Notes: generated by a model from the sequence alone, not told the origin. A DNA stretch of 64,000 nucleotides from Pseudomonas sp. EpS/L25 (GCF_001512295.1 NZ_LNUP01000002.1:338027-402026); one strand, 5' to 3'; counted from the stretch's first letter, positions 1 through 11,900 are shown. Translations and numbers: made by a program.

Positions 1-247
1 GTAGGCGCTCGAGAACTCGATCAAAGGTGCCGTCATCTCGCCAGTCACGAAACCGCTGATACACCGTCGACCAGGGGCCGAACCGCTCTGGCAGGTCGCG
101 CCAGGCAGCACCTGAACACAGGATCCAGAAGATGCCATTGAGCATCAGCCGGTCATCACTGCGTGGCCGCCCCCTCTTCTGCTCAGGCGAAACAACATCT
201 GCAATCAGCTCCCACGCTTCATCCGGGAGTTCGTAACGCTTTGCCAT
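1..247 (-). CDS. IS5-family transposase, N-terminal part
   Basis: Reading leftwards from the ATG at 247-245 gives 82 residues beginning MAKRYELPDEAWELI and continuing through RGRPRSDDRLMLNGI, SGAAWRDLPERFGPW and VYQRFRDW. This is the typical N-terminal region of IS5 (IS427-like) transposases, a helix-turn-helix domain preceding the DDE catalytic domain. The gene runs off the window, so the catalytic residues cannot be checked. Many IS427-group elements make the enzyme by frameshifting between two ORFs, which may apply here. The start lies about 45 bp inside the terminal repeat, as expected for a compact IS. Confidence 0.9.
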   Translation of the reverse strand, partial: MAKRYELPDEAWELIADVVSPEQKRGRPRSDDRLMLNGIFWILCSGAAWRDLPERFGPWSTVYQRFRDWRDDGTFDRVLERL

Positions 248-306
248 GCGGCCCTCCAGCCCCTCATGGTGCCAATTCTACTCGCTCGGATTTTTCGTAC
301 AGAGCC
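1..306 (-). mobile_element. Partial IS5-family insertion sequence (one end)
   Basis: The right-hand end of an insertion sequence whose remainder lies beyond the left window edge. It carries the start of an IS5-type transposase and ends in the terminal inverted repeat TTTTCGTACAGAGCC at 292-306, followed by TAG. The same repeat (GGCTCTGTACGAAAA read inward) bounds the small element at 15530-15671. The family call rests on the transposase; the far end and the target duplication cannot be seen. Confidence 0.85.
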
Positions 307-309
307 TAG

Positions 310-964
310 TAGCCGATTTGCTTATCATAGTGCTTCTTCTCTCGAACGTTGTCAGCTCCTCCCCTCTTGTAACATTGCATCGCCCTAGGCCAGCGCTACG
401 CTGAGCAGCGCAAGTTCTGCCGGCGGCTCTGCGCTTGCCTGCGACGCATATTCACTTCAAAATCTGTCATTGGCGGATCCGTTGGCCATCTGCTTGCCGT
501 AGCACCGCGGACACATCTCTAGCGATCATCCCTGATGCGAAAATGATCAAGACAACCCATTTAGCCGTGAGGCTGACGAGCTTTGGTCGACGGTCATCGC
601 ACGCACCCTACATTTAATAGCCTATTGAGTTCAGCCGGCAGCGAAAAATATATCGCCGCATCCAATACATATGACGAATTACAGAGAAATGACGAAAGAG
701 CATCTGAAAAATCACTCTAAACGCTTATCCACACTATCAATTAGCGCTTCAAGATACCGAGTTGAGCCTACATATAGCAGCAACAAGCTTAGCCAGCATA
801 CACCAAGAAAGAACGACGTTATGGGCTAACGCAACACTGACGACCCAACATCTAAAAAATCATATAAGCCCAAAGCGATTTACAAAAGGACTGACCCCTC
901 TAATAAGCCCAATCGCTCTTGGCAATGCAAATTCATAAAACCTGATCTTAGCAAATAGCCACCC
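310..964. other. AT-rich intergenic region without a convincing gene
   Basis: This stretch is clearly richer in A+T than the cyo region downstream. A possible 60-codon frame at 435-617 has no ribosome-binding site and no protein-like composition. I see no RNA gene or repeat. The shared composition with the gene at 965 suggests acquired DNA next to the IS. Confidence 0.5.
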
Positions 965-1810
965 ATGCTTGTACAAATACTAACCGACGTCACCACGAAT
1001 TTGCTCTCCGAAAAATTGAAAGATTACGCTTATATAGCGCTACTGATAACCACTCTAGCCCTGTCCGGATGGAATTTTTACAAGCGAAAAATCCAAGACC
1101 CACTCAAGGAGCCTACACGAAAGACATCAATCAAAGCACCCGTTAACTTCGACTACCCGGAACTTCAAGAGCTACAAAAAAGGGAGAGCACTCTAAAGGA
1201 CTTTCGGAAACAATTCAGATTCAACATCGGAGGCCTTGATCAGAGTAGAAGATTCTCCCGCTGGCTAATTGAAAACGACATCCCAGCACGAATCGCGAGA
1301 AGTTCAATAAACCATATTGACACAGAAAGCCTTATCATAAAAACAAAAAATATTGAGACAAAGAATAATTGGTGCTTCGCAGCCTCCATACTTCTGCTTA
1401 CAGCCCTTACATTGACACTCTCATTAATACCCTACCGATATGTAATCGCAAGCTTCCCAAACTCCCCGACATTTCACCTCAGTGAACAAGAGGCAAAGCT
1501 GGGTTTTTTTACTCTTGATACTCTTAATATTGAAAACTGCAGAAACCCCGAAGAGGTAAAGCGTCAAAGTCAGGCTCATCACTTCCCAATAGCAGAAGCG
1601 CAAGTCATCTGCTCGGCGCTTACAGACAACGGAGCAAAGAAATGGGTAGAAAAAAACATTATCGAACAACGAATAGCAATATTGATACTATCAATAACCT
1701 TTGCGCTTCCTCTGTATGAATTATTCACCGGAGTGGCTCGACTGAGCGCGGCCAGAGTAATCGAAGAGAAAATCAAAAAGAATATCGGAAAACCAACAGC
1801 TAAAAACTGA
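965..1810 (+). CDS. Hypothetical three-TM membrane protein
   Basis: A 281-residue protein that I do not recognise. Hydrophobic segments lie at about residues 20-40, 136-158 and 237-258, separated by charged lysine/arginine-rich stretches, which suggests an integral inner-membrane protein with a soluble region between TM1 and TM2. A second soluble segment (about 159-235) has two cysteines and could face the periplasm. Codons are much more AT-rich than in neighbouring chromosomal genes, and no Shine-Dalgarno is evident before the ATG. Its place beside an insertion sequence supports horizontal acquisition. It stands alone, with no operon partner. Confidence 0.7.
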   Translation: MLVQILTDVTTNLLSEKLKDYAYIALLITTLALSGWNFYKRKIQDPLKEPTRKTSIKAPVNFDYPELQELQKRESTLKDFRKQFRFNIGGLDQSRRFSRWLIENDIPARIARSSINHIDTESLIIKTKNIETKNNWCFAASILLLTALTLTLSLIPYRYVIASFPNSPTFHLSEQEAKLGFFTLDTLNIENCRNPEEVKRQSQAHHFPIAEAQVICSALTDNGAKKWVEKNIIEQRIAILILSITFALPLYELFTGVARLSAARVIEEKIKKNIGKPTAKN

Positions 1811-2289
1811 AATATTGACAACTCCATCGCCCACTACACACGCGACTACTGCCGATGTCAGACATGGAACCCTGGCGCTTTTGCGTCACACCAATCATGC
1901 CTATTATCAACTAAGCAACCGAATAAGCGTACAATAAAATGTACACCCCGGCAGATTACAGGAGCAGCGACTGCTTGCGAAGTTCGATCAGCGATAGGGG
2001 AATTCACTTATTTTCTCGGCAATTGGTCAGAGCGGAGAGTAGATTGGACGTGCTCGATCTAAACGCGGAACTAGGACCAGTCACTTTGGAATGCTGGCCA
2101 GTCTTAGTCGCCATTGACCGAGGATGCCGATAGGCGAGCCGACGCCTCAGATGCCATGCCTCGCCCAATATATGCCGGTCAGCAGGTGGTTGATATAGAT
2201 CTGATTGATAGGTGACGAGTGCCAAAGATATACATGAGCGTACCGTCACAACGCACGAGCTGGACGGAGCGAATTGGAGCCTTCTTCTC
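1811..2289. other. Intergenic region, no gene seen
   Basis: This separates the AT-rich orphan gene from the SDR gene transcribed toward it. Open frames at 1939-2133 (+) and 2004-2369 (-) lack ribosome-binding sites and protein-like composition, and the second runs into the SDR gene. Composition shifts from AT-rich to chromosomal GC across it, so the boundary of the foreign patch probably lies here. Confidence 0.4.
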
Positions 2290-3288
2290 TCAAGGCATCC
2301 CCTTCCCCCCAAACGCCCCCACCACCGTTCCCGTACTGAAGCTCGCGTCTTCCTCTGCCAACGCCACATACAACGACGCCAACTCCGCCGGCTGCCCTGC
2401 CCGGCCCAACGGCGTGTCCTGCCCGAACGCCTTCATCTGCCCTTCCAGCTGACCACCTGCCACCTGTAGCGGCGTCCATACCGGCCCCGGTGCCACGGCG
2501 TTGACGCGTATGCCCTTCCTGGCCAGTTGCTTGGCCATGCCCTTGGTGAGATTGAGGATGGCGGCCTTGGTCGAGGCGTAGTCGATCAGTTCTTCGCCGG
2601 GATCGTAGGAGTTCACCGAGACGGTATTGATGATGCTGGCGCCTGGCGGCAAATGGGGAATGGCTGCCTTGCTGAAGCGGAAGACGTGATAGACGTTGGT
2701 CTTGAAGGTGCGATCGAATTGCTCATCGGTGATTTCGAGGATATCGGCCTTGCTCTGCTGGTAGGCCGCGTTGTTCACCAGCAGATCCAGGCCACCGAGT
2801 TGCTCGAAGGCCTTGCTGACCACCTCTTCGCAGGCGGCTTGGCTACGGATGTCGGCTGGCAGGGTGATGGCCTTGCGGCCGGCCGCAACGATCAGCTTGA
2901 CCACTTCCTGGGCATCGGATTCCTCGTCGGGGTGATAGTTGATGGCGACGTCCGCCCCTTCGCGGGCGAAGGCGATGGCCACCGCGCGACCGATGCCGCT
3001 GTCGCCGCCGGTGATCAGTGCCTTGCGGCCGGTCAGTCGCCCCGAACCGTGGTAGCTGGTTTCGCCATGATCGGGACGCGGCTCCATCCTGCTGGTCAGG
3101 GCGGGCCACTCCTGGCGTTGCTCCTTGAAGGGCTCCCGGGTGTACTTGGTGCGCGGATCCTGCAGCGGCTTCGCGGGACGGCTGGCCGCGGTGCCATCTT
3201 GGGCGACGGCGGCGCCCGACGCGGCAGCGGCGATCCCTACGGCGGAGCCGACGAGGACGTGACGGCGGGTAAGGGAGTAGTCGGTCAT
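2290..3288 (-). CDS. SDR-family oxidoreductase with Tat signal
   Basis: A 332-residue short-chain dehydrogenase/reductase of the YghA-like group. Residues 1-30 form a twin-arginine signal (TRRHVLVGS with a hydrophobic stretch to AVAQ), implying folded export to the periplasm. The nucleotide-binding motif TGGDSGIG is at 93-100, NNAA at 172-175, and the catalytic set is Ser224, Tyr237 and Lys241 (YASTK). The family uses NAD(P)(H) to interconvert alcohols and carbonyls; the substrate cannot be inferred. It is monocistronic on the minus strand. The arrangement is complete and no key residue is missing. Confidence 0.9.
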   Translation of the reverse strand: MTDYSLTRRHVLVGSAVGIAAAASGAAVAQDGTAASRPAKPLQDPRTKYTREPFKEQRQEWPALTSRMEPRPDHGETSYHGSGRLTGRKALITGGDSGIGRAVAIAFAREGADVAINYHPDEESDAQEVVKLIVAAGRKAITLPADIRSQAACEEVVSKAFEQLGGLDLLVNNAAYQQSKADILEITDEQFDRTFKTNVYHVFRFSKAAIPHLPPGASIINTVSVNSYDPGEELIDYASTKAAILNLTKGMAKQLARKGIRVNAVAPGPVWTPLQVAGGQLEGQMKAFGQDTPLGRAGQPAELASLYVALAEEDASFSTGTVVGAFGGKGMP

Positions 3289-3580
3289 CGGAATCTCCAG
3301 AGCGGTGAGTCGTCAGGCACCAGCCTGAGCATCGGGAACGGATCGCGCCTTGCGTGACCTACCGAAATTTAGGTATGACAACCAGTGCGAAGGTTTCCCA
3401 GGTATCCGCGGCACCGACGAAGTGGGTCGGCAGCGCAGCTGACCGGCGGGGGGAGGCGTCTTTCGAAATGGCGTAGGGCGGCCCGCGCAATACTGCGACA
3501 CATCGCCACAGGCAGGTACGCCCTCAGGATCGTCAGACTTGCGCACGAAGCTGCCAGGGCCTTATCATCAAAAGCTTCGT

Positions 3581-3656
3581 GCCGGTGTAGCTCAGTTGGT
3601 AGAGCGGCGCATTCGTAATGCGAAGGTCGTAGGTTCGACTCCTATCTCCGGCACCA
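3581..3656 (+). tRNA. tRNA-Thr(CGT)
   Basis: A 76-nt cloverleaf with acceptor GCCGGTG, D-arm GCTC/GAGC, anticodon loop TTCGTAA (anticodon CGT, reading ACG codons), T-loop TTCGACT and an encoded CCA end. The acceptor stem has one T-T mismatch at pair 6-67 and the anticodon stem closes with a G-A pair, both tolerable. No integrated element abuts its 3' end. Confidence 0.95.
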
Positions 3657-4064
3657 CCTTCCCAACGCTTCTATCCTTATGCCTTTTCAAAGCCTTCAAG
3701 GCCTTAGCCGCCCTGGAGCGCGTCTTCCTGAGCGATTTTTCGGCCTCGCGAACGCCCAGCCGCGTCGTCGAAAGGCGTCCGCCAAACTGGCGGTCGTGCC
3801 CCGCTCGACTACTCTTACCCAGCGCATGACAGTGCCTTACGCCAGCGGTTTAGGCCTTTCTTGACGGCCGGCAATACCTGAATGGCGGCTGACCAAAGGG
3901 TCGAATATCCCTCCCCTCTGTGGCACCATACCGCGCTGCGAAATCCCGCAATTTCCGCAATCCATCAGCCTGCCGCACGGATGCCTGTCCGTTGCGGAGC
4001 GTGAGGCTGGCGACAGGCACGTTGAGAGAATAACCACGATGAGCCGCTCTACTGAGGTCGTGAG
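3657..4064. other. Intergenic region upstream of cyoA
   Basis: About 400 bp between tRNA-Thr and cyoA, expected to hold the cyo promoter. A Shine-Dalgarno-like GAGG precedes the cyoA ATG by seven bases. I could not pick out a confident promoter or an oxygen-responsive operator by eye, and the short open frames here look spurious. Confidence 0.4.
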
Positions 4065-4988
4065 ATGAAACTAACGAAGTATCTAAAACCAACCGGTTGG
4101 CTTCTAGCCGGTGCCGCCGCGCTGCTGCTCAGCGGGTGCGATGCCGTGCTGCTGGATCCGAAAGGCTCCATCGGCGTGCAAGAACGCAACCTCATCTACA
4201 CAGCGTTCGGCCTCATGCTGATCGTGGTGATCCCGGTCATCGTGATGACCTTCCTGTTCGCCTGGAAGTACCGCGCCGATAACAAGGAAGCCAAGTACAC
4301 CCCGAACTGGGCTCACTCCTACAAGATCGAAGCCGTGGTCTGGCTGGTCCCCCTGGCCATCGTGGTGTTCCTGAGCATCCTGTCCTGGAAGACCTCCCAC
4401 GAACTCGATCCCTTCAAGCCGCTGGATCATCCCGAGCAGCCGCTGGTGATCGAAGCCGTCTCGATGGACTGGAAATGGCTGTTCATCTATCCGGAGCAGG
4501 GCATCGCCTCGGTCAACGAGCTCGCCATCCCGGTCAACCGTCCGGTGCAGTTCAAGATCACCTCCGAGTCGGTCATGAACACCCTGTCGATCCCGGCCCT
4601 GGGCGGCATGATCTACGCCATGTCCGGCATGCAGAGCCAGTTGCACCTGATCGCCGATCATCCCGGCGTCTTCGAAGGTCGCTCGGCCAACTACAGCGGC
4701 GCCGGCTTCTCCGACATGATCTTCACCGTGCACGCGGTCCCCACCGCCGGCGACTTCGACGCCTGGGTGGCCAAGGTCAAGCAGTCGGGTGGCAAGACGC
4801 TGGACCAGGCGAGCTACACCGAGCTGGCCAAGCCCAGCGAGAAGCAGCCAGTCGCCTACTACTCGGCGGTCGAGCCGGACCTGTTCAGAACGGTCATCAA
4901 GAAGTTCATGAAGTCCGACTTCAGCAAGCAGACCGACCACGTGATGGACATGAGCCAGCACGCCGGTCAACACGGTACCGAGGAATAA
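4065..4988 (+). CDS. cyoA: Cytochrome bo3 ubiquinol oxidase subunit II
   Basis: A 307-residue subunit of the proton-pumping quinol oxidase that reduces O2 to water at the inner membrane. The N-terminus is a lipoprotein signal with lipobox LSGC (Cys25), followed by two TM helices (about 42-65 and 86-107) and a periplasmic cupredoxin-like domain. As in quinol oxidases, the CuA ligands found in cytochrome c oxidases are absent. It is the first gene of cyoABCDE, with three bases separating it from cyoB. Length and order match Pseudomonas cyo operons. Confidence 0.97.
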   Translation: MKLTKYLKPTGWLLAGAAALLLSGCDAVLLDPKGSIGVQERNLIYTAFGLMLIVVIPVIVMTFLFAWKYRADNKEAKYTPNWAHSYKIEAVVWLVPLAIVVFLSILSWKTSHELDPFKPLDHPEQPLVIEAVSMDWKWLFIYPEQGIASVNELAIPVNRPVQFKITSESVMNTLSIPALGGMIYAMSGMQSQLHLIADHPGVFEGRSANYSGAGFSDMIFTVHAVPTAGDFDAWVAKVKQSGGKTLDQASYTELAKPSEKQPVAYYSAVEPDLFRTVIKKFMKSDFSKQTDHVMDMSQHAGQHGTEE

Positions 4989-4991
4989 GTT

Positions 4992-6980
4992 ATGTTCGGT
5001 AAATTAACTCTTGCGGATATTCCGTATCACGAGCCGATCATTCTCGTGACGTTCGTCGTGGTCGCCCTGGGTGGCCTGGGGCTGCTCGGCGCGATCAGCT
5101 ACTACGGCAAGTGGGGCTATCTCTGGAAAGAGTGGCTGACCACCGTCGACCACAAGAAGATCGGCGTGATGTACTTCATCGTCGCGCTCGTCATGCTGCT
5201 GCGCGGCTTCTCCGACGCCATCCTCATGCGTAGCCAGCAGGCCATCGCCTCCGGCGGTGCCGAGGGCTACCTGCCACCGCATCACTACGACCAGATCTTC
5301 ACCGCCCACGGCGTGATCATGATCTTCTTCGTGGCGATGCCCTTCGTGGCCGGCCTGATGAACGTGGTGACACCGCTGCAGATCGGTGCCCGCGACGTGG
5401 CCTTCCCCTTCCTGAACTCGCTGAGCTTCTGGCTGTTCGTGGCCGGTGCCGTGCTGGTGATGCTGTCGCTGTTCGTGGGCGAGTTCGCCGCGACCGGCTG
5501 GGTGGCCTATCCGCCACTGTCAGGCATTCAGTACAGTCCAGGGGTGGGGGTTGACTACTACATCTGGGCGCTGCAGCTATCGGGTATCGGGACGACCCTG
5601 ACCGGTGTGAACTTCTTCGTCACCGTACTGAAGATGCGTACCAAGGGCATGACCCTGATGCGTATGCCGATCTTCACCTGGACGTCGTTCTGCACCGCCA
5701 TCCTGATCATGGCCGCGTTCCCGATCCTGACCGTGACCCTGGCGCTGCTGACCCTGGACCGTTACCTGGGCTTCCACTTCTTCACCGCGGAAGCCGGCGG
5801 CAACCAGATGATGTACACCAACCTGATCTGGGCCTGGGGCCACCCCGAGGTTTACATCCTGATCCTGCCGGCCTTCGGCGTGTTCTCGGAAGTGACCTCC
5901 ACCTTCAGCAAGAAGCGGCTGTTCGGCTACGTGTCGATGGTCTGGGCCACCGTGGCGATCACAGTGCTGTCCTTCATCGTCTGGCTGCACCACTTCTTCA
6001 CCATGGGCTCGGGCGGCAACGTCAACGCCTTCTTCGGCATCGCGACCATGATCATTGCGATCCCGACGGGCGTGAAGATCTTCACCTGGCTGTTCACCAT
6101 GTACCAGGGGCGCATCCAGTTCACCTCGCCGATGCTCTGGACCCTGGGCTTCATCGTGACCTTCAGCATCGGCGGCATGACCGGCGTCCTGCTGGCGGTG
6201 CCGGGTGCCGACTTCGTGCTGCACAACAGCCTGTTCCTGATCGCCCACTTCCACAACGTGATCATCGGCGGCGCCGTGTTCGGCTACTTCGCCGGCATGA
6301 TCTACTGGTTCCCGAAGGTGTTCGGCTTCAAGCTGAACGAGCGCCTGAACAAGCAGGCCTTCTGGTGCTGGCTGATCGGCTTCTATGTCGCCTTCATGCC
6401 GCTGTACATGCTGGGCTTCATGGGCATGACCCGTCGTCTGAACCACTACGACAACCCCGATTGGCATCCCTTCCTGGTGACCGCCGCCATCGGCGCCGGC
6501 ATCATCGCCCTCGGCATCCTGAGCCAACTGTGGATGTTCTACGTCAGTATCCGCGACCGCAATCTGCCGGAGAACGTGGACGTGACCGGTGATCCGTGGG
6601 ATGGCCGTACCCTGGAATGGTCGACTTCCTCGCCGCCGCCCTTCTACAACTTCGCTGAAGTGCCGGAAGTGCACGACATCGACGCCTATTGGGGCATGAA
6701 GGAAAAAGGCATCACCGAGAAGAAGGATGCGGACTACAAGCAGATCCACATGCCGCGCAACACCGGCGCCGGCATCGTGATCAGCCTCTTCGCCCTGATC
6801 CTCGGCTTCGCCCTGATCTGGCACATCTGGTGGCTGGCCATCGCCAGCTTCGTGGGCTGCATCGTCACTGCGGTCGTCCGCAGCTACGACGAAGACGTCG
6901 ACTACTACGTACCAGCGGAAGAAGTGGCGCGCATCGAAACCGCCCGCATCCAGTCCCTGGCGAAATTGAAGCAGGCCTAA
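4992..6980 (+). CDS. cyoB: Cytochrome bo3 ubiquinol oxidase subunit I
   Basis: A 662-residue heme-copper oxidase catalytic subunit with about 15 TM helices. Visible signatures include the N-terminal VDHKKIG, the high-spin heme/CuB region [17 protein letters not shown] near residues 279-295 (CuB His and cross-linked Tyr), the HHFFTMG pair, and [12 protein letters not shown] near 415. It binds low-spin heme b, high-spin heme o and CuB, oxidises ubiquinol and pumps protons. The gene is complete, full length and in the standard operon position. Confidence 0.98.
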   Translation: MFGKLTLADIPYHEPIILVTFVVVALGGLGLLGAISYYGKWGYLWKEWLTTVDHKKIGVMYFIVALVMLLRGFSDAILMRSQQAIASGGAEGYLPPHHYDQIFTAHGVIMIFFVAMPFVAGLMNVVTPLQIGARDVAFPFLNSLSFWLFVAGAVLVMLSLFVGEFAATGWVAYPPLSGIQYSPGVGVDYYIWALQLSGIGTTLTGVNFFVTVLKMRTKGMTLMRMPIFTWTSFCTAILIMAAFPILTVTLALLTLDRYLGFHFFTAEAGGNQMMYTNLIWAWGHPEVYILILPAFGVFSEVTSTFSKKRLFGYVSMVWATVAITVLSFIVWLHHFFTMGSGGNVNAFFGIATMIIAIPTGVKIFTWLFTMYQGRIQFTSPMLWTLGFIVTFSIGGMTGVLLAVPGADFVLHNSLFLIAHFHNVIIGGAVFGYFAGMIYWFPKVFGFKLNERLNKQAFWCWLIGFYVAFMPLYMLGFMGMTRRLNHYDNPDWHPFLVTAAIGAGIIALGILSQLWMFYVSIRDRNLPENVDVTGDPWDGRTLEWSTSSPPPFYNFAEVPEVHDIDAYWGMKEKGITEKKDADYKQIHMPRNTGAGIVISLFALILGFALIWHIWWLAIASFVGCIVTAVVRSYDEDVDYYVPAEEVARIETARIQSLAKLKQA

Positions 6981-6984
6981 CCCA

Positions 6985-7599
6985 ATGGCGAATCAAGTTA
7001 TGCATAATGAAGTCGCCCATGCCGAGGAGCATGGGCACCACGACGCCGGATCGATGAAGACGTTCGGCTTCTGGTCCTACCTGATGACCGACTGCATTCT
7101 GTTCGGGACGCTGTTCGCGACCTATGCAGTGCTGAGCGGGGCCCATGCCGATGGCCCCTCGCAGAAGGACATCTTCGAACTGTCGTTCGTCCTGGTGGAA
7201 ACCTTCCTCCTGCTGTTCTCCAGTATCACCTACGGCTTCGCCATGATCGCCCAGCACAAGGGCAGCAAGGGCGGCGTCCTGGGTTGGCTGGCGATCACCT
7301 GGCTGTTCGGTGCCGGCTTCATCGGCATGGAGGTCTATGAGTTCCATCACCTGATCGAAGAGGGCTACGGTCCGGATCGCAGTGCCTTCCTGTCGTCCTT
7401 CTTCGCGCTGGTCGGCACCCACGGTCTGCACGTGAGTTCCGGTCTGATCTGGATGATCGTGTTGATGCTGCAGGTCGCTTCCAAGGGCCTGACCACCACC
7501 AACGTGACCCGCCTGTCGTGCCTGAGCCTGTTCTGGCACTTCCTGGACATCATCTGGATCTTCGTCTTCACCATCGTCTATCTGATGGGGGTTCTGTAA
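6985..7599 (+). CDS. cyoC: Cytochrome bo3 ubiquinol oxidase subunit III
   Basis: A 204-residue polytopic protein (five predicted TM helices) of the heme-copper oxidase subunit III family, starting four bases after cyoB. A His-rich N-terminus ([11 protein letters not shown]) precedes the first helix. The subunit stabilises the complex and has no redox centre. Its stop codon overlaps the ATG of cyoD by one base, implying translational coupling. Confidence 0.97.
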   Translation: MANQVMHNEVAHAEEHGHHDAGSMKTFGFWSYLMTDCILFGTLFATYAVLSGAHADGPSQKDIFELSFVLVETFLLLFSSITYGFAMIAQHKGSKGGVLGWLAITWLFGAGFIGMEVYEFHHLIEEGYGPDRSAFLSSFFALVGTHGLHVSSGLIWMIVLMLQVASKGLTTTNVTRLSCLSLFWHFLDIIWIFVFTIVYLMGVL

Positions 7600-7937
7600 T
7601 GGCGCACGACCATAACGCCCACGGGCACACCGCCGAGAGCCATGGCACTTTCAAGAGCTACATGGTCGGCTTCATCCTGTCGGTCATCCTGACGGTCATT
7701 CCCTTCGGCCTGGTGATGTTCCCCACCTTCTCCAAGGGCGCGACCCTGGCGATCGTGGTGATCATGGCGGTGGTACAGCTGCTGGTGCACCTGTACTTCT
7801 TCCTGCACCTGAACACCTCCGAAGAGCAGCGTTGGAACGTGATCTCCTTCGGGTTCACCGTGGTCATCGTCGGCATCGTGGTCGTGGGATCCCTGTGGAT
7901 CATGTACCACATGCACCAGAACATGATGATCCACTGA
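7599..7937 (+). CDS. cyoD: Cytochrome bo3 ubiquinol oxidase subunit IV
   Basis: A 112-residue, three-helix subunit beginning [10 protein letters not shown], of the size usual for the family (about 110 aa). It aids assembly of the CuB centre in the complex. The start is fixed by overlap with the cyoC stop (TAATG) and by the family N-terminus; a longer in-frame extension upstream lies inside cyoC and is rejected. Confidence 0.96.
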   Translation: MAHDHNAHGHTAESHGTFKSYMVGFILSVILTVIPFGLVMFPTFSKGATLAIVVIMAVVQLLVHLYFFLHLNTSEEQRWNVISFGFTVVIVGIVVVGSLWIMYHMHQNMMIH

Positions 7938-7951
7938 ACCGGGCCGACGTG

Positions 7952-8836
7952 ATGATCAAGAAGTACCTTCTCGTGACCAAGCCGGGCATCATCTTCGGCA
8001 ACCTGATCTCGGTTGCCGGCGGGTTCTTCCTGGCTTCCAAAGGAAGCATCGACCCGCTGTTGCTGCTGGCGACGGCCATCGGGGTATCGTTGGTCATTGC
8101 TTCCGGCTGTGTGTTCAACAACGTGATCGATAGGGACATCGATCAGAAGATGGAAAGGACCCGCAATCGTGCCCTGGTCCAGGGCACGATCTCCTCGAAG
8201 GTGGCGCTGGCCTATGCCACCCTCCTCGGCCTGGCCGGGGTAGGGCTGCTGTACGGGGCGACCAACCTGGTCGCCACCGCCTTCGCGGTGATGGGTTTCG
8301 TGGTGTACGTGGGGCTCTACAGCCTCTGGCTCAAGCGCACCTCGGTGTACGGCACCCTGGTCGGCAGCCTGTCCGGTGCCGCCCCGCCGGTGATCGGCTA
8401 CTGCGCCGCCAGCGGCCAGTTCGACAGCGGCGCCGCGGTGCTGCTGTTGATCTTCTGCCTGTGGCAGATGCCGCACTCCTACGCCATCGCCATCTTCCGT
8501 CTCAAGGACTACACCGCGGCCTCGATTCCGGTACTGCCGGTGGCCAAGGGCATCTCGGTGACCAAGCGGCACATCGTCTGGTACACCGTGGCCTTCCTGG
8601 CTGCCACCCTGCTGCTGACCGTGCTTGGCTACGCCGGCTACGTCTATCTGGCAGTGGCGTTCGTGATCGGTGCCTGGTGGCTGCGCCTGGCGTTCATGGG
8701 CTATCAGGCCGAGAACGATGCGCAGTGGGCACGCAAGCTGTTCGGGTTCTCCATCATCGCCATCACCGCGCTCTCCGTGATGATGTCGGTGGACTTCCAG
8801 ATCCCGGGCGACGTGCTGCTGACCTACGCGCGTTGA
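7952..8836 (+). CDS. cyoE: Protoheme IX farnesyltransferase (heme O synthase)
   Basis: A 294-residue UbiA-superfamily prenyltransferase with about nine TM helices. It converts heme B to heme O using farnesyl diphosphate, supplying the high-spin heme of CyoB. The Asp-rich motif [18 protein letters not shown] at about residues 55-72 is the prenyl-diphosphate/Mg binding site, and a second loop carries [11 protein letters not shown]. The start [13 protein letters not shown] was chosen by family match; a longer frame overlapping cyoD is not used. It is the last gene of the operon and is followed by a terminator. Confidence 0.97.
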   Translation: MIKKYLLVTKPGIIFGNLISVAGGFFLASKGSIDPLLLLATAIGVSLVIASGCVFNNVIDRDIDQKMERTRNRALVQGTISSKVALAYATLLGLAGVGLLYGATNLVATAFAVMGFVVYVGLYSLWLKRTSVYGTLVGSLSGAAPPVIGYCAASGQFDSGAAVLLLIFCLWQMPHSYAIAIFRLKDYTAASIPVLPVAKGISVTKRHIVWYTVAFLAATLLLTVLGYAGYVYLAVAFVIGAWWLRLAFMGYQAENDAQWARKLFGFSIIAITALSVMMSVDFQIPGDVLLTYAR

Positions 8837-8856
8837 GACGCATCGCTCCGTGAAGA

Positions 8857-8881
8857 AGCCCGGCCCGTGCCGGGCTTTTTC
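8857..8881 (+). terminator. Rho-independent terminator after cyoE
   Basis: A perfect 8-bp stem AGCCCGGC/GCCGGGCT with loop CCGT, followed by TTTTT. It ends the cyo operon and separates it from the convergent pilY1 gene. Confidence 0.9.
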
Positions 8882-8907
8882 ATGGGCGCTCGTCAAGCCA
8901 GCCCAGG

Positions 8908-11900
8908 CTAATCCTGGTTGCTGATGACCCGCCAGGTCTGCCGCCGACTGGGCGGCTGCCTGCCGGTCAAGCCCTCCGCCTGGGGGCCACCATCGCTGCC
9001 GAAAAGCGCCGAGTCGGCCAGGGTACCTTCCACGCTGAAATTGCCGTTGCCATAGAGGAAGGGCACGATGCCACCCAGCAGGCCGTCCAGCTGGATACGT
9101 CCGTAGGCCGTGTCCACCCCCAGGTTGAACAGTCCACTGTTGTTACCACCCGTGTAGGGATCCAAGGCATAGAGATAGGTGGTGACGCCAGCGGTACAGG
9201 CATCGGTGCTGGGTATCAGCGAACTCATCAGCAGGGTGCCGCTGAAGAGCTGGGGCTTGTTGATGACCAGCTCGCCGTTGAGCGGCAGGTTGAGGTACCA
9301 GCCCTGCTTGCCACTGGCGGCCGTCGCGGGGTCGTACCAACTGACCGAATTGGTGGAAACGACGTTCGCCGTGCTGCTCACACTGGAGCCACCGGCACCG
9401 GTATAGCTGATGCGCTGGTCGATCCCCAGGGTCTGCTGCTGCAGATTGGCCACCGTCAGGCTGGGCGTGCTACCCGCCGCCGAGCCATCGGTCTGGCGAT
9501 CCCAGATGCCGTAGAGGGTCATGGCCTTGCTGGGATTGGCGATGGCGTCACCGGTCTCCAGGTACTTGCCGGTACCGAAGATCACCAGATGACCCGTGCC
9601 GGTCGGATGGGCGATCACCGTCGGGCTGGCGGTGATGGGCTGGACCAGATTGGTGGTGCCAGGCGCCACGCTACTGGCCTGGGTGGTGTAAAGCGGCCGA
9701 CCACCGAAAGCGACGCGCAGGGTGTCCATCAGATCGAAACGCCAGAGGTTACCGTGCAGGTCGCCGGCGTAGACGTAGTCGGCGATCAGATCGCCGTCGA
9801 CATCGGCCACGAAGGGCGAACCCAGGCCGTTGGGAGTGGCCAGACCATCGGTCGCCGGCAGGGATTTGATCAGACTGCCATCGGCGACGTTCATCACGTA
9901 CAGCACGGCGTTGTCCCGGGTGCTGTTGTAGCCATTGCTCACCACCACCCCCCAGTCGCCGGAACGCAGGCGGGTGATGACCGGCCGGCCGTAGGTGAAG
10001 CCCAGGTCGGCGTAGTCGGCATCGCTGGCGGACTTTTCCCAGAGCAGCGTGGGTGCGTTCGGGTTGGTGATGTCCAGGGCGAAGATGCCCTGCCCTCCCC
10101 CACGCAGGGTACCGATCAGTACGGTACGCCACCGGCCGCCGCTGTAGACGTCACCCACCACCGGCGTGTTGTCGACGTAGGACTGGTGGCCACCGTTGTA
10201 GCCACGGTCGGTCAGCCTGTTGAGCGCCGGGATGACTGCACTAGGGATGAAGGCGAAGACCTCCGCGCCCTGATCGTTGAAGGCGTGCAACATGCCGTCG
10301 TTGGCCCCCACGTAGATACGCCGCTCGCGACTCAGGTTGGCGTTGCGGAAATCCGCGTAGGAGGCATCGCCAACCGTGGCGTTCATCAGGGCGATGGGAC
10401 TGTTGGGGGCACCGACCACCACGGGCGAGGAATTCACCATGTCACCGAGGATGTGGTTGCGTGGGCGGAAGGACGGCGTCACGCCAGGCGCCTCCTGGCT
10501 GCGGTCACCCCGCAGGTAGTCCACCCGGCGACTGCCGTAGGTATCTGTGGTGCCGGCTGCGGTGCGATTGAGATAACCCTGCTGGGTGGCGGTCAGGCTC
10601 GCCCAGGTGAAGGGGGTAAGGGCGCCGCGGCTGGCGAAGTAGATCGTCCGGTTGGCATAGCCGGTATTGCCCACAGGGAAACGGCTGTCGAGCTGTTGAC
10701 CCGCACTCCAGATGCGCGTCCGGTTGGTCGCCGTGCGCTGGTACTTGATCAGATCCCCGCTCCAGTCGGTGCTGGAGAAGGACGGTACATAGGTATAGAG
10801 CGCGGTGCTGTCGCCCTCCTGGGTCGGCGAGACGGTCTGGCTGGCACCAACGCTGGTGGACTGACTGATACGCGAGACCACTTCGCTGAGGGAGGTGATG
10901 AGATCGCTGGCGTTTTCCGCGCTGAAGAATTCCCCACGCGAGTTGATCGCCGCGTGCCAGAGATCGTAGACATTGTTCTGGTTGACCGAATTGTCCGCGC
11001 CGGCGACCGGCCAGGCCGTGCTGCCCGCTGCGAGCCCGGCATAACCCCCGGAGAAGGTATCGCCACCCCAGGCCGGGTTGACCAGGGCGCTGCTCAGGCC
11101 GATGCCGACGTAGAAGCCGGTGAGGTGCTGCCAGGTAGCGGGATCGTTGCGCGGATTCCAGTAGGGCGTGAGGGTGCGGCTGCCCTGGACTTCGTTACTG
11201 CTCACGGTGTTGTAGGGCGGCACCTTGTTGTCCAGGTTGGGCTGGGCGTCGGTACGCCAATAGAGGAAGGCCAGGTCCGCCAAGGTGCTGGCCGTACTGT
11301 CCTGGAAAGGCGCCTGCGGCGAATATTGCTGGCCATCCGGCAGGGTGGCGGCCGAGCCATCGACGTTGCTGCTGGTGAAGGCCGCGTTCCAGATACCGTC
11401 GGTCACCACCAGGCTGTAGCTGGCCCGGCAGCCATAGACCGGTGCTTCGCTGGTACCCGGCTGGAAGGCGTAGGGACTTTCACTGCCATTGGTCTTGAGC
11501 AGCTCCCCGACCCGGGCGACCGCCTGCAACAGGGGCGTGCTCTGGTTGTAGTAGACATCGCCCAGCCAGGTGAAGAAGGCAGCCCGGTGCGCGCCGGTGA
11601 ATGGCCGCAGGCGATTGTCATAGGTCGTCGTGCTGGTGCTGCCGATCCCGCGGCAGTTGGCATTGGTGGTCACCAGGATGCAGCTGTCGCTGGTGCCCAG
11701 CGCCTGCCAGCCGACCCGGATGTTTTCCGAGGCATCCGCCAGGGCCAGGTTGGTGGCGGTCTGCGCCGCCAGGGCACGGCTGCGATAGAAGGAATACCAG
11801 TTGGCGAAGTTCTGCCGCTCGTCCGTGCCGTTGGGACCCGAAGTGGCGCTGACCGCTATGCGCCGATAGCAGCCATCGGTCTGCAGGGACGCCGGGGTGC